This document shows, one piece after another, positions 33,001-44,762 of a stretch of 64,000 nt of DNA. Numbering within the stretch: the stretch's first letter is position 1; every line of letters starts with the position of its first letter. Source of the DNA: Pachyseris speciosa (taxonomy: Eukaryota; Cnidaria; Anthozoa; Scleractinia; Pachyseridae); contig JAEMWC010000039.1 in assembly GCA_016490735.1 (NCBI GenBank), forward strand, positions 541,001 through 605,000, in the 5' to 3' direction. Made by a program: the position numbers and the translations under genes. The notes under the pieces are model-generated. The model was given only the letters and a program-made list of their open reading frames with translations, made no database searches and was not told the origin of the DNA.

Positions 33001-36000
33001 CAATTAGCATAGTCACGTTCAATGTAACGCAAGACAGCAGGCGAAGTTATTCTTGTTGGTTTAATATAACGGTCCGCGACCTTGAGTTTGTAGCTTGGAA
33101 ACTTTGAAAACCGTAGCCGCATGAAAACCATCAATGATGGAAAGAAAATTGCAGAAAGTAGTGCCATTGAATAGGGTCGCTTGTGTTTGTTGGAAGCATT
33201 CAGAGCATTTTCTCCGTGGGCAGGCCGTGAGTGTATTGTTTCAAAATTATTAGCATAATGTATTTTATGTTTGTGTGTCCCCTCAAGATGCATATAATAT
33301 CTACAATTACCAAATTGTAAAACTTTAACTTTAGAATTCGATATTTTCCATCTCGTGGTCCACAACGTGAATTAACAAAATTTATTCAATAGACTACTTA
33401 CAACCGCCAATGTTTACTCTGTCGGTCTCCCAAGCCATAAAGACTGATCACATTTATCCAACCTTTTTCCCACAACACAAAATTTTTATTACATACAATC
33501 ATTAAAGAAAGTTAAGACCCATTGTTTAGAAGGCCAGTAAAAGAATCTGAACGGGAAAAAAATATCTTTTCGCCAATTTTTAGAATTATGCAAATGACTT
33601 TGACACCAACGATAATTATGTAAACACATGGATTTTCGTCAATTTTGAGCTCGTGGTGTGTGGAAGCTAAGGTGATACCCGCCGGTTTGAAGCGATATAC
33701 CAGTTCATTGGAGTATAGACTTTGCTCTGATGTGGCTTTTTATCACGATTTAGACCAAACATTTGAGATTTATTTCCTTTCATTTGGTTAGCTTTCGATA
33801 TGCAAATTAAGGCTCAAGAGAAGGGTGTCTTCTAATCACGCTGGAACACGTAATATTTTCTTGTAAGTTTCTACATTTTGTCTGTGAACTAACTGAATAC
33901 ACCTTGTAACTTGTAGCAAAATATAATTCAGTGAGCTAGATTTTTGCAGTCAGAGCGCGCTTGACAAAATCTGTGAAATTTAGACTTTCGATCGCTATCA
34001 GTTCGGGCAGGTGAGCCAAAATTCAATTTGGGCCTGTGGCGGCGCAAAAATAAAGAATTGGAAAATAATTATAGCATTTTTTAAACATGTGTACCAAACC
34101 CTTTTCATGGTCAAAAAATAAAGGAAAACTTTTTTTGGTCGCCAAGTCGAGAGGACCGCTTTTTAGCATTATTTTAGCACTTTTTTGGCAAAAAACAAGC
34201 ACTGCTTTAAGCATTTAATGCTTTTTTTACGAGCACTATCGGTAAGAACCTAGCCGCGCAAAGCCTGCATGGAAGGCGCTAGAAAAGAAAATGGAACTGT
34301 GGAAGCGGACGCGCGCGCTAACTCCCTCCCGTCCCGTCGCACTCCGTGCACTTTCCTCTCGCTTTTCCTCTCGCTTTCCCTCTCTAGTTATGCAGCTAGG
34401 GGAGAATACCAGATTGCTAAACCTTATTTCTGTCATTTTCGAGCGAATCTGCGTTTTCAGTCGTCAGCGAAAGAGGAAAAGGATCTGCCAGCTGCACTTG
34501 TTATGCTCCTCTCGGGTTCAGACAACTTCTTGTTTTTAAACAAAATGTCATCAAAACAGGTAAATTTCCCGTCCTTCATAGCCTGCGTGACAGGCGTAGA
34601 AAGTGGATGGGAAGGAAGGGAAAAGGAAGACCTCTACGGCCGCCACGCAGGCTAAGTCCTTGAGTATCACTTTGAAAATTTCCAGTTGAGAATAGAACGC
34701 TCCGTTCTAATTAACATCGCGGACTCCGCAATCAGTGCCTGGAAACTGCAAGAACCCCCTACCCTATTCCTCCATTATTTTCGTTTCCTAGGAATAGGAA
34801 GTCGTTCCCAATTTCGGCTTAAAATGTAAGTAGTTCGCGCTCCAATTTTCAGCTAGCTTCCCACGCAGTCGTGAGAGCCGGTTAATTTCAGCACCTTCTT
34901 CGCTTGTCATCGTTTCTCCATACAACATAACCCTTTTCCAACAACTTTTCAAATCTCTCTTCAAGTTCTGTTTAACAATTCCAGATTACGGATATTAAAC
35001 TCTTTACCTTTATAGCAGATCTAGTTTTATTTCACTGGATCTTTTTAGTTTTGACCTGTACATGTCAACATGTGTCATAGCCTTTGCACAGTTTTGCGGG
35101 TCAGGCCAATCCTATCCCACATCAAGTTTGTGTTCGATCACGAGCCCTGGTTCGATATATTATTGGAGACAGTGTGATGGACTAAAACAATATTGAAGGA
35201 ATTACTTTTTTGCTATTCACCAATTAGATACTTGTCTATACATGTATTGAAAAACAGAAAATTTTCTTATTTATTTGTTCCGTCCCCTCCCACATTTTGT
35301 TCCCTCCCCTCCCTTCCATGACACAACAAACAAACCAATTAGCATAGTCACGTTCAATGTAACGCAAGACAGCAGGCGAAGTTATTCTTGTTGGTTTAAT
35401 ATAACGGTCCGCGACCTTGAGTTTGTAGCTTGGAAACTTTGAAAACCGTAGCCGCATGAAAACCATCAATGATGGAAAGAAAATTGCAGAAAGTAGTGCC
35501 ATTGAATAGGGTCGCTTGTGTTTGTTGGAAGCATTCAGAGCATTTTCTCCGTGGGCAGGCCGTGAGTGTATTGTTTCAAAATTATTAGCATAATGTATTT
35601 TATGTTTGTGTGTCCCCTCAAGATGCATATAATATCTACAATTACCAAATTGTAAAACTTTAACTTTAGAATTCGATATTTTCCATCTCGTGGTCCACAA
35701 CGTGAATTAACAAAATTTATTCAATAGACTACTTACAACCGCCAATGTTTACTCTGTCGGTCTCCCAAGCCATAAAGACTGATCACATTTATCCAACGTT
35801 TTACCATAACACAAAATTTTTATTACATACAATCATTAAAGAAAGTTAAGACCCATTGTTTAGAAGGCCAGTAAAAGAATCTGAACGGGAAAAAAATATC
35901 TTTTCGCCAATTTTTAGAATTATGCAAATGACTTTGACACCAACGATAATTATGTAAACACATGGATTTTCGTCAATTTTGAGCTCGTGGTGTGTGGAAG

Positions 36001-36511
36001 CTAAGGTGATACCCGCCGGTTTGAAGCGATATACCAGTTCATTGGAGTATAGACTTTGCTCTGATGTGGCTTTTTATCACGATTTAGACCAAACATTTGA
36101 GATTTATTTCCTTTCATTTGGTTAGCTTTCGATATGCAAATTAAGGCTCAAGAGAAGGGTGTCTTCTAATCACGCTGGAACACGTAATATTTTCTTGTAA
36201 GTTTCTACATTTTGTCTGTGAACTAACTGAATACACCTTGTAACTTGTAGCAAAATATAATTCAGTGAGCTAGATTTTTGCAGTCAGAGCGCGCTTGACA
36301 AAATCTGTGAAATTTAGACTTTCGATCGCTATCAGTTCGGGCAGGTGAGCCAAAATTCAATTTGGGCCTGTGGCGGCGCAAAAATAAAGAATTGGAAAAT
36401 AATTATAGCATTTTTTAAACATGTGTACCAAACCCTTTTCATGGTCAAAAAATAAAGGAAAACTTTTTTTGGTCGCCAAGTCGAGAGGACCGCTTTTAGC
36501 GGGACTGCCTC
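30042..36511 (-). repeat. Three tandem units of about 2,335 bp
   Basis: Units start near 30,042, 32,378 and 34,713, each with AACATCGCGG(T/A)CTCCGCAATC; equivalent positions are spaced 2,333 and 2,335 bases. The units are nearly identical by eye. Units 1 and 2 end with a spacer of about 550 bp (31,827-32,376 and equivalent) that is absent from unit 3, which instead ends at the intact terminal repeat. Such near-identity implies recent amplification, gene conversion or an assembly artefact. Confidence 0.85.
32244..32319. repeat. Short palindromic-ended MITE remnant (in unit 1)
   Basis: TAGCCTGCGTGACAGGCG at the left and CCGCCACGCAGGCTA at the right are inverted to each other. The same 76-bp piece occurs one period later at about 34,579-34,654. 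Confidence 0.55.
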
Positions 36512-36689
36512 TTAAATTTCTATTTTGTCACTATATACAGGGAAGCCGATTATGCCACCTGTAATCACGAGCAATCAAAAGCGGGTGCATCTACAAGTTG
36601 ATTTTAAAGACTCTAAAGCATAAGGTTTTCCGAATCGCTTGACAAATTTCAATTATAATATCATAGTTAAAATCGGATTAATTCTTTGA

Positions 36690-37374
36690 TTTTCCTGAAT
36701 TTGTTAACAAATTTTCAATAACGTAGGTATCACGTTCATTAACGTCAAAATACATTCAATTTTATTAATCGTCGTGCACTTCGTTGTTTTTAAATTCATT
36801 AAGCTTTTTGTTTATATTCGTAAACACGTTTAGGCAACCATTTTAACTATGGGGCAGTCTACAGTGCTAAAATACAAACATTAACGTCGTTTTTAAGTTA
36901 AATAGGAAGAAAAAAAATTTCAATAATGCAAAAGGATTTTCACACTAAATTGGGGTAGAAAAAAACTTGAAATACGAACCTTTCCATTAAGATATGTTTT
37001 GTATAGTGCTGTGTGAACATTTTACTGTTGAGAGCATGCCGACGAAACATGGATGTATTTTGATGTTAATGAGCATGATACCTGGTAATGACCAGGACGC
37101 ACAAGTTATGCACTCGCATCTAATTGGTTTCTAAGCAATGAAACTGAGTGGTCTACGTCACAGCATGCGCCAAACCGTGAAACTATCCCTTTAACTGGCG
37201 AAGAAATCTAGTGATCATGACTTTTTTCCCTAACTTTAATAGTGCAAACATCTATTTAGTGATATGAAAGACATGCACTAAGTTGATGTGTTTGTAGCGT
37301 GACACATTAAATGTTTTGCGTTATTGAACAATTCTCCTTAAAGAACGGTGTTAATATTTGTAGAAGAGGGGGTC

Positions 37375-37408
<34 letters not shown>

Positions 37409-37690
37409 CGGAGCGACGAAGGGCTAACGATCGAAACGTCAGTTAATCGAATCCCTATACGGTGGTCAATTTACATTATCAACTCCGTTGATACACCAAA
37501 TTTTCTTGTTTTTTTATATTTGTATACTAGCACTATAGACTGTCCCATGATGACGTCCTTATGAATACGCAAAAATGGTTAATGAATTTGTAAACAACGA
37601 AGATGAGTGACGATTCGTTAAACTGAATGTATTTTGACGTTAATGAGTGATACCTGCGTTATTGTATTTTCTGGTAATGACGAGCAAAAG
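36690..37690. repeat. Inverted-repeat-ended element, about 1 kb
   Basis: 36,695-36,810 (contains CATTAACGTCAAAATACATT) is the diverged inverse of 37,580-37,690 (AATGTATTTTGACGTTAATG). A third, related direct copy is at 37,045-37,090. At 37,375-37,480 there is a block with GGCGGAGCGACGAAGGGCTA that looks like a further repeat. No coding sequence is seen. Confidence 0.5.
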
Positions 37691-37823
37691 GTGTAAATCA
37701 CACCAGTTCCTCTCATTATTGACACAGCCAGCTTGCAATCAGTTCATGTAGCGTTTACCTTACTAAATTTCTGTTGCAATGAAGATAAAACTTATAGTGA
37801 CTCAATTGTGTTTCTCCTTTCAG

Positions 37824-37974
37824 GTGAGAAGGATTCTACCACGAGCTATATTTCAGTCAACAATACAACAGCCTACTTAATTGCGGGAGTTGCTATTGGT
37901 CTCGTTGTCATGATAGCTGTGGGAATTATGTGCCACAGGCGACGATAATCGAAACGACGCGGAACTCTTGAGAG
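37824..37974 (+). pseudogene. RTK exon: transmembrane segment
   Basis: It follows a good acceptor (TCCTTTCAG|GTGAGAAGG). It encodes a short extracellular linker with an N-glycosylation site (SVNNTTAY), then the hydrophobic helix LIAGVAIGLVVMIAVGIM and the stop-transfer CHRRR. A TAA follows at once; a one-base shift would instead read on as DNRNDAELL to a donor (GAG|GTATGA, or GTAACT eight bases later). A frameshift at the membrane-cytoplasm boundary is therefore likely. Order and strand fit a receptor between the LamG exon and the kinase exons. Confidence 0.7.
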
Positions 37975-38260
37975 GTATGAAGGTAACTTTTCTGTCATTC
38001 TGTATTAAGAACAAGTACTTTAGTATTATGTACACAAGCCATTTAGCCCCTATAGCACAAATCCGTTTTTTTTTTTCCTTTCAAAATTTCAGAAATTTTG
38101 GTTATTTAGCTTATAAACCAATTCAGTAAATCCATATAAAGTAATTACTGAAGTTGCATGCCCTTCCTTACGGCAACGACAGTGACTTGTAATTCCATTC
38201 CTCAAATATTGCCCTTAAATGGCAAAATCACCTTTTCTAACGCGTCCTGTTTGCAATTAG

Positions 38261-38300
<40 letters not shown>

Positions 38301-38310
38301 GTAATAATAA
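38261..38310. repeat. (TAA)n microsatellite
   Basis: A TAA run with one interruption, inside the presumed RTK intron. Confidence 0.9.
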
Positions 38311-38489
38311 TTATCAAGACAGGACTCCTGCAGAAAAAATAGCCTTGCTAGGAACAGCAAGGATTCTGAGAAAGGTTCTTGAAAATTAAACAAGAAGGAA
38401 TGACAAAAAGGACCTTTGGCCATTGGCTATGGCTTGCTTCTTTGGTGTAAATGCGGCATAACATCTGCCAGAGCGTAAGCGTTATGAGA

Positions 38490-38491
38490 AG

Positions 38492-38528
<37 letters not shown>

Positions 38529-39190
38529 CTGTTTATTAAAACTCATTGTAGCAATATACAAAATACAAATTTAAGGCTGAATTACTGAGCTATGTACAAT
38601 ATTATATCATACTAGAGTAAAAATACAATAAATACTAAGATAAAATTACTAGAACTAAATTATGAATAAATCAGTGCAAGTCACTTGATGTACTTATAAG
38701 TGACGAACTCTTGCGTGCGCGTAGTTCTACAAGAAGGACATGTGGTACGGCTAACGCCAAATCTGAGATTGTAATTATGTACCAACTCATCCCGTTTGGG
38801 GAGCATAAGGTGCAAGCGGTGGTTCTCATTCCGGAGTCTATCAATATAAACCTGGCACAGATGGGCGCGCCTCTCGCTTAGTGTTGTTAGATTGAGTGCA
38901 TTTAATGCCTCATTATAATTCATTAACGGAAAAATGATCTTATAGATATTTTGCCACACAGGGGCAGCGTATTCTAGAACAGGACGTACAACGGTTGTAT
39001 AAACCTTTGCTAGAGAACCTGGAGGTGCACCACATTGTCTCTTGTTATCCTTTTTCACAATATGTCCAACATAATGGTTCCATTTCAGGTTATGACTTAA
39101 ATAAACACCTAGCAACTTATATGACAAGACTTCCTCAATTGAATTACCACCAATTACAATGGGATTCACAATAAAATTATGATTGCTCAT
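38490..39190 (-). mobile_element. LINE 3' end with (TTA)n tail
   Basis: The - strand encodes the region after the reverse transcriptase catalytic motif: SYKLLGVYLSHNLKWNHYV, then LAKVYTTVVRPVLEYAAPVW and ALNLTTLSERRAHLCQVY, typical of CR1/Rex/jockey-type proteins. The stop is at 38,681. The 3' UTR ends in a (TAA)n/(TTA)n tract at about 38,492-38,526. It is 5'-truncated. Confidence 0.8.
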
Positions 39191-39202
39191 AAAAGTATAT
39201 GT

Positions 39203-39336
39203 TCATTGGAATTAAGCCTCGTGTTGGCCTTGGTGATTTGGTTATTAGGTGATCAGGTAAACCAGTAGTATTCAAATTGTCTTCCTGCATACTAATAAGT
39301 GGATAGGTATACTTATGAGCGTCACTCTAGTACAAT
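39203..39336. repeat. Left arm of an inverted pair with 43,105-43,250
   Basis: GGAATTAAGCC near 39,211 through GAGCGTCAC near 39,325 is matched, diverged and inverted, at 43,105-43,250 (GTGACGCTCAGTAGTATGCC ... GGCTTAATTCC). This suggests an older element whose interior was filled by the foldback and LINE insertions. Confidence 0.5.
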
Positions 39337-40900
39337 AGCAACAATAGACCTGCCCAAACTAGCCCACCACGGATTGGCCAGTCAACAATCTATTATGTGT
39401 TCGAAATAAATGCGCACCCTCTGTTGGTAGCGTCACTCTTGCAATTCGTTTCCTGGGAAACTTTTCTCCGAGATTTTTAATTCAAGATGTTTATCGCGCA
39501 TTACTGTTAAAATGGCTTGCGTAACCGTTAACGACTTCCAAGTAGCTTTGAACGCTTGTGTATCTGTCTCTCTTGCTTTCCGCCCCATCAGTAACTAGCT
39601 AATTATGCAAACATGCAGTGCCCTACATTTGCATACCAACTCTACAGTAAACAAGCCCAAGGGACAACCTTTTACCATTCAACAACGACAATAGACGACT
39701 TAAGTTGTTTGGAACGATCAATATAAACACGTGAGTAATGTATGACTTCGTTTTTGGGATACAAAATATACTGAATTGAAGTTTTGTCCACACTGCAAAA
39801 AAAAACAAACAAACAAACAAACAAAAAACAAACAACAACAAAAAAAAACATTAAACTTTCCCTCGCCATATATTTTCTAGTAAAGTTATGTTTAGTTATG
39901 TAAACTTTCCCCCTTCTCCTCCTCCTCCTCTTTTCTGTTTTCCCTCCTCCTCCTCCTCCTCCTCATTTCTGTTTTCCCTACTGCCGTGATGGTGGCGGCG
40001 GTGGAGGTGAGGTGGCTTTGGTGGTATAATTGAGGAGGAGGAGAAAGAGGAGGGAAAACAACAGAATTTAGAAGGAGGAGGGAAAACAATAGAATTGAGG
40101 AGGAGGAGGAGGAGGAGGATGACAATAGAATTGAGGAGGAGGAAGAGGTAAAACAATGGAAATACGGAGGAGGAGGAGGAGGAGGAGGAGGAGGAAGAGG
40201 GAAAACAGAAATGATGAGGAGGAGGCGGAAGAAAAACAGAAATGAGGAGGAGAAAGAGGGGAGGAGGAGGAGGAGGAAGAGGAAAAACAGAAATGAAGAA
40301 GAGGAGGAGGAAGGAAAACTTTTACATAACTGAACATAACTTTGCTAGAAAATATATAGCGAGGGAAAGTTTAATTGCTTTTGCAGTAGAGAGAAACTTG
40401 CTTGATTGATTTTTAGTTAGTCTGTATTTTAATCTTTCTGTATTCGCTAATACAGTATATTTTGTCTCCCAAAAAAAGCTGTCATACATTACTAACGTGT
40501 TTATATTGATCGTTCCAAACTACTTAAGGCGTGTATTGTCGTTGTTGAATGGTAGAAGATTGCTCACATGGCTTCTTTACTGCAGAGTTGTTATGCAAAT
40601 GTAGGGCACTGCATGATTGCATAATTAGCTAGTGACTAATGGAGCGGAAAGCAAGAGAGACAGATACACAAGCGTTCAAAGCAACTTGGAAATCGTTAAC
40701 GGTTAAGCAAGTCATTTTAACAATAATGAGTGATAAACTTCTAGAATTAAAAGCCTGGGAGAGAATTTCCTAGCAAACGAATTACAAGAGTGAAGCGACC
40801 AACGGAAAGCGCGCTTTTATTTTGAAAACTTAATAGAGTTTAAACTACACCAATCCATGTTAATTATTGGCGGGTAAGTTTGGGCAGGTCTATTTTTGCT
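39337..40900. mobile_element. 1.56 kb foldback element with purine/pyrimidine core
   Basis: The two halves are inverse copies: the left arm from AGCAACAATAGACCTGCCC (39,337) to about 39,910 and the right arm from about 40,320 to GGGCAGGTCTATTTTTGCT (40,900). The arms are about 565 bp with moderate divergence. The core (39,910-40,320) is CTC-rich on the left and GAG-rich on the right, itself an imperfect inverse. An A/AAAC-rich tract lies at 39,800-39,850 in the left arm only. No protein is encoded. This fits a foldback-type DNA element. Confidence 0.8.
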
Positions 40901-40915
40901 ATAATATTTATAATA

Positions 40916-40927
40916 GTAATAATAATA

Positions 40928-40965
<38 letters not shown>

Positions 40966-41346
40966 AATGATAAATAATAAACTTGCTACTTATATAGCGC
41001 AAAAATTCGTTAAAAATATATGATCTAATGCGCTTTGCAATTATTAAAATCGATAAAATATAATTAAAATTAAATTAACTATGCTAAAAATGTAAAACTA
41101 TATCTTAAGTGCTAATTATATTACAATTACAGAAATAAAAATAACCTCACACAGAAATATAAAATCTAAACATTAAAACATGCTTGCCTAAAGAGATGCG
41201 TTTTGAGCTGTCTCTTAAATGTGATAACGTTATCGATAGCCCTAAGGCTTGGCGGCAAGACGCTCCATACAACTGGAGCAGCAACTGAAAAGGCTCTATC
41301 TCCACTGGTCTTGCCCGATGTTACTGCGGGACGGGAAAGAATATTA

Positions 41347-41380
<34 letters not shown>

Positions 41381-42378
41381 TGTTCTTTAATTACAATTAG
41401 AGTGGTTAAAGATAAAAAGTTGCAAAGATAGGCTGGTGCAAGACCATGAAGAGCTTTATGAATTGTTAAATTGAACTTAAAATTAATTCTTACTTTTACA
41501 GGCAACCAATGAGGCTCTATCATGACAGGTGTGATGTGCGCGTAGTGCGGCGTGTTGGTCAATAACCTGGCAGCTGCATCTTGTACACGTTGCAATTTAT
41601 GAATATATATAGCTGGCAGACCATGTAATAGCGAGTTGCAATAGTCCATATGATTAAAGCTTGTACTAAAGTCTTTGCAGCTTCAAAAGGGAGTTATTTT
41701 CTGATATGCCTAATGTTGTAAAATGAAAAGAAAGCTAACTGGCTCGTCTTGTTTACGTGGTTGTGAAAATGGAGATTACAATCAAACCACACACCTTAAT
41801 TCTTAGCTTCAGTAACTGAAGGTATTGGCGTGTCACCAGCTTAAAGACTATCAGTTCGGATTATACTAAGTCGCTGGCGAGTTCCAATGAGCATGAACTC
41901 AGTCTTCTCTGAATTCAGCTTCAACTTATCTTCGACCATCCACGCCCTCACAGCCCTAATACACCGCTCCATAGCACACTTTGCCCCCGTCTCACTTTCA
42001 GAACTGCCTGGCTTGAACAACAGGTAAAGTTGAGTGTCGTCTGCATATGCATGGACGTTTGGTAGATGGGTCTTAATAACTTCAAACAGCTTACTAGCAT
42101 AGACAGAAAAAAGTAGCGGACCTAGACATGACCCTTCAGGAACACCGAATGATAGGTGAGACTTGTCTGACAGTTCTCCGTTAACCGCAACAAGCTGAGA
42201 GCGGCCAGACAAGTAGGAGGCGAACCACTTGAGAGCATCTCCTGAGACACCAAACGACGTCTCTAGGCGCCGCAGGAGAATGGTGTGGTCCAACGTGTCA
42301 AAGGCTGCCCTTAAATCAAGCAGTACGGGAGAGGCACGTGCTGGCGATTCATGTCAAGCAGGATGTCGTTAACTATGT
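40916..42378 (-). mobile_element. LINE fragment with reverse transcriptase
   Basis: The - strand, from about 42,345, reads LLDLRAAFDTLDHT (motif A), FGVPEGSCLGPLLFSVY (motif B) and HAYADDTQLYL (catalytic motif C) to 41,841. Then VRAWMVEDKLKLNSEKTE follows, and after a frameshift near 41,800-41,650 [11 protein letters not shown] and a C-terminal VWSVLPPSLRAID-like end near 41,190. A (TTA)n expansion (41,344-41,381) interrupts the C-terminus. The 3' end is a (CAT)n tract at 40,916-40,974. It is a 5'-truncated CR1/Rex/jockey-like element. Confidence 0.8.
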
Positions 42379-42379
42379 T

Positions 42380-43040
42380 AATAATAATAATAATAATAAT
42401 AATTATAATACAATACATTTATATAGCGTCTTTTCCCTATGGTCCAAAAACGCTTTACAGGTGACAAATTAAAATTATCTTATACAATATAATCGTTGAA
42501 AAAAAAATTAAATTCCCATCATTATTGCCAATACCTACTAGTACTACTCGATAAAAATCATTGTCCGCATATAAGCCTGTAAAAATAAATGTCTCTTAAG
42601 TTTCTTTTTAAAAGTTTCCACCGATTGCGAATCTTTTATTGACTGTGGAAGATCATTCCAAAGTACTGAGGAAGCCAACGCAAAAGACCGGCCACCATAT
42701 GACTTAAGATTGAACACAGGTTTCATTAAAATATTTTTGGTAGAAGAGCGCAGTGATCTTGAAGGCTTATAGGGTATAAGAAGGTCAGTTATATAACTTG
42801 GAGCTTGCTTGTTAAGTGCTTTAAATGTGATTAGAAGAATTTTAAATTTAATCCGCTGTTCAATAGGTAGCCACTGGAGTTCCTTGAGGAGAGGTGTTTT
42901 GGAAAGATTGTAAAGCATTGTTAAGCAGCGCCGTCTCAGTACTGTGTGATTTCCTATAAGCCTACTGCAATACAAAGAATAGTTCGTTATCCGTAACGTG
43001 TTTGTACACCTGGTCAAATACTGCCTTCTCGGTCATCTTG
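42380..43040 (-). mobile_element. LINE 3' end with (TTA)n tail
   Basis: The - strand encodes KTPLLKELQWLPIEQRIKFK, ITFKALNKQAPSYITDLL and FALASSVLWNDLPQSIKDS, the standard C-terminal module of CR1/Rex-like LINE proteins, with a stop at 42,544. The 3' UTR contains TATATAGCG and AAAACGCTTTACAG blocks and ends in a (TAA)n tract at about 42,380-42,402. It lies directly upstream of the neighbouring LINE fragment in the same orientation. Confidence 0.8.
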
Positions 43041-43104
43041 GATACAAATAATAGATTACTGACTGGTCGCAGGTTCTTCTGAGCAGAGTCCTTGGCGCCC
43101 TTTT

Positions 43105-43250
43105 TGTACAAAAGTGACGCTCAGTAGTATGCCTACCCACTTATTAATACACAGGAAGACATTTTACCTCGGCAGTTTGAATACTAATGATTTAGCTAGG
43201 CTACAAGGCCAAACTAGGCATCAGCTAGGCCAAAACGGGGCTTAATTCCA
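43105..43250. repeat. Right arm of the inverted pair with 39,203-39,336
   Basis: Diverged inverse copy of the left arm; see that entry. Confidence 0.5.
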
Positions 43251-43372
43251 TCACTAACATACAACTATTAGTGGTATCCACAATCTTTCCATTAAACATT
43301 TGGTAAGGTAATTAACTAAGATTACATTCAATCGTTTCTATTAATGGACGTCGTTACTAAGATCCAAGGCAG

Positions 43373-43536
43373 ACATTATTGGTACGGGAAGTCCCACCCG
43401 AGCGTGTCGCCATCATCTTGGTAAAGTACACAAAGGAGTAATGAAGGAACTGCCCGAACGGGAGGAATTTTTCAACCGAGAGAGCTGAGGGTAGGATTCA
43501 GTAAAGGACGACGGGTTGCCATAAAAGTGCCACTTG
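43373..43536 (+). pseudogene. RTK exon: glycine loop and catalytic Lys
   Basis: After an acceptor (AAGGCAG|ACATT) the exon reads IIGTGS, the start of a glycine-rich ATP loop. It continues through LGKVHKGVMKELPEREEFF and FNRES to a stop. One base over, the frame continues RVGFSKGRRVAIKVPL, where VAIK holds the ATP-anchoring Lys of beta strand 3, and ends at CTTG|GTAAGA. About eight extra residues seem to sit within the loop (PTRACRHH). The frame change between loop and VAIK would destroy the kinase. Confidence 0.65.
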
Positions 43537-43828
43537 GTAAGACAAGTAATGATGACTATTATATTTTTAAAAGCGAGTTACTCTTCAAGCGGTAGTGGTT
43601 TTTTCTTTTCATCAAATCAAAGCAGATTTGTTACTTGTCAATGAAACTGCTAATTCCCCTCGAAAACAGCGAAACTATAATTAATGCACAAACATCATAC
43701 GTTTCATTCACTGATCGATTTATATTTTTAAAAGGTAGCTTTAATTAGCCATTTGTATGACAAATGACCCTCTTATCCACTTCTTGAGGCAGCTTCGGAA
43801 ATTGCTTGTTTGTTTGTTTGCTTTTAAG

Positions 43829-44012
43829 AGAGAGCCGGCGTAGAGGAAAGACCGAAATTTCTTCAGGAAATAGAACTCATGCAGGAGATTGGTTGTCATC
43901 AAAATGTTCTAAGCATGCTCGGCTACTGGATCAGATCAGAGCCTATCATGTTAATATCAGAGTATGCCCCACATGGAGATCTCCTTCAGTGGCTTAGGGA
44001 AAAAGGCATCAG
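43829..44012 (+). pseudogene. RTK exon: alpha-C helix and hinge
   Basis: The exon encodes ERPKFLQEIELMQEIGCHQN, where the Glu of FLQEIELM is the alpha-C residue that pairs with the catalytic Lys. It then reads VLSMLGYWIRSEPIMLISEY and APHGDLLQWLREK, the hinge and the helix after it. The acceptor is the AG at 827-828 or 829-830 after a TTTG-rich tract. A donor is possible at ATCAG|GTTAAA, but its phase does not fit the next exon, so this edge is uncertain. Confidence 0.75.
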
Positions 44013-44762
44013 GTTAAAATCTACTTGTATTCAGTGCAAAAGCGGCGTTTGCGTACCGACTAATGCTACGTTTATAACTTTATGGGAACGTGATTAGGAG
44101 AAAAGAGATGAGCAAGGAGATCGTGCGGGGTTGATGCCAATCTGAGCCCCGGTAGCCTATGAATCTTAAGAAACGGTGTCGAGCGCCTACATTGGTTGCC
44201 TTTATATTCACACTTTTTTTAATTGCTCGGCTCCTATTTTCCGGTCGCATCAACCCTTGTGGGCTCCAGATATATATCTCAAAACATTGGCGAATTATCA
44301 GTTTCGCCAGTGCGTGAAAAGAAAATATGCCAACCATAAACCTCTACGACCAAAACTACTATCATAAACTGCCAAATGAAAAAAGAAATCATCAAGATAT
44401 TACAAAAGACTTACGAAAGATAATTATACAGAAGAGTAGAAACTTTTGATAATTTTGTCTTTGATAAACTGAACAGATATTTGTTTTGAATAGGCTTATT
44501 AACGCTTAAATTTGACCCTAAAAGACTTAATCCATGTGTAAAAAGTAGAGTCGCGTTGATCTCTTTCAGTACGAAGGAATCAATAACCATATACTCGCGA
44601 GTAGTATATTTTATTTTATTTTTTTTTTTATTAGCTTCGCCAGAGACCTGGCAGGGACACTACAGCAGCGTGCGCCAATTACTGTAGGCCCGTAACTGCA
44701 AATGCCTCCCCCGTAACCACATTCTAGTAGAGATAATTATGATGTGTATTTTAATTTAACAG

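Larger units (their letters stand above)
26635..36511. mobile_element. TTAA-flanked element with long inverted arms
   Basis: Both ends carry GAGGCAGTCCCGCTAAAAGC in inverted orientation, each next to TTAA (26,631-26,634 and 36,512-36,515). TTAA target duplications are typical of piggyBac and Kolobok DNA transposons. The left arm (26,635-28,258) is the inverse of 34,794-36,511, differing mainly by about a 95-bp gap. Between the arms lie nested insertions and two further arm-like units in tandem. No transposase is recognised, so the element would be non-autonomous. A 144-codon open frame recurs in every arm but has no domain. The whole block sits in an RTK intron between the LamG and transmembrane exons. 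Confidence 0.7.

Noticed and set aside
37375..37480. Second hammerhead ribozyme (contains CGAAACGTC)
   Set aside because: The GAAAC box is present but no CTGATGA core is found nearby, so a hammerhead cannot be drawn.
38202..38423. Open frames made of Tyr, Ser, Thr or His runs (also near 40,000-40,330, 40,817-41,002 and 48,796-49,006)
   Set aside because: These are translations of TAA, GAG, GAT and GGT microsatellites.
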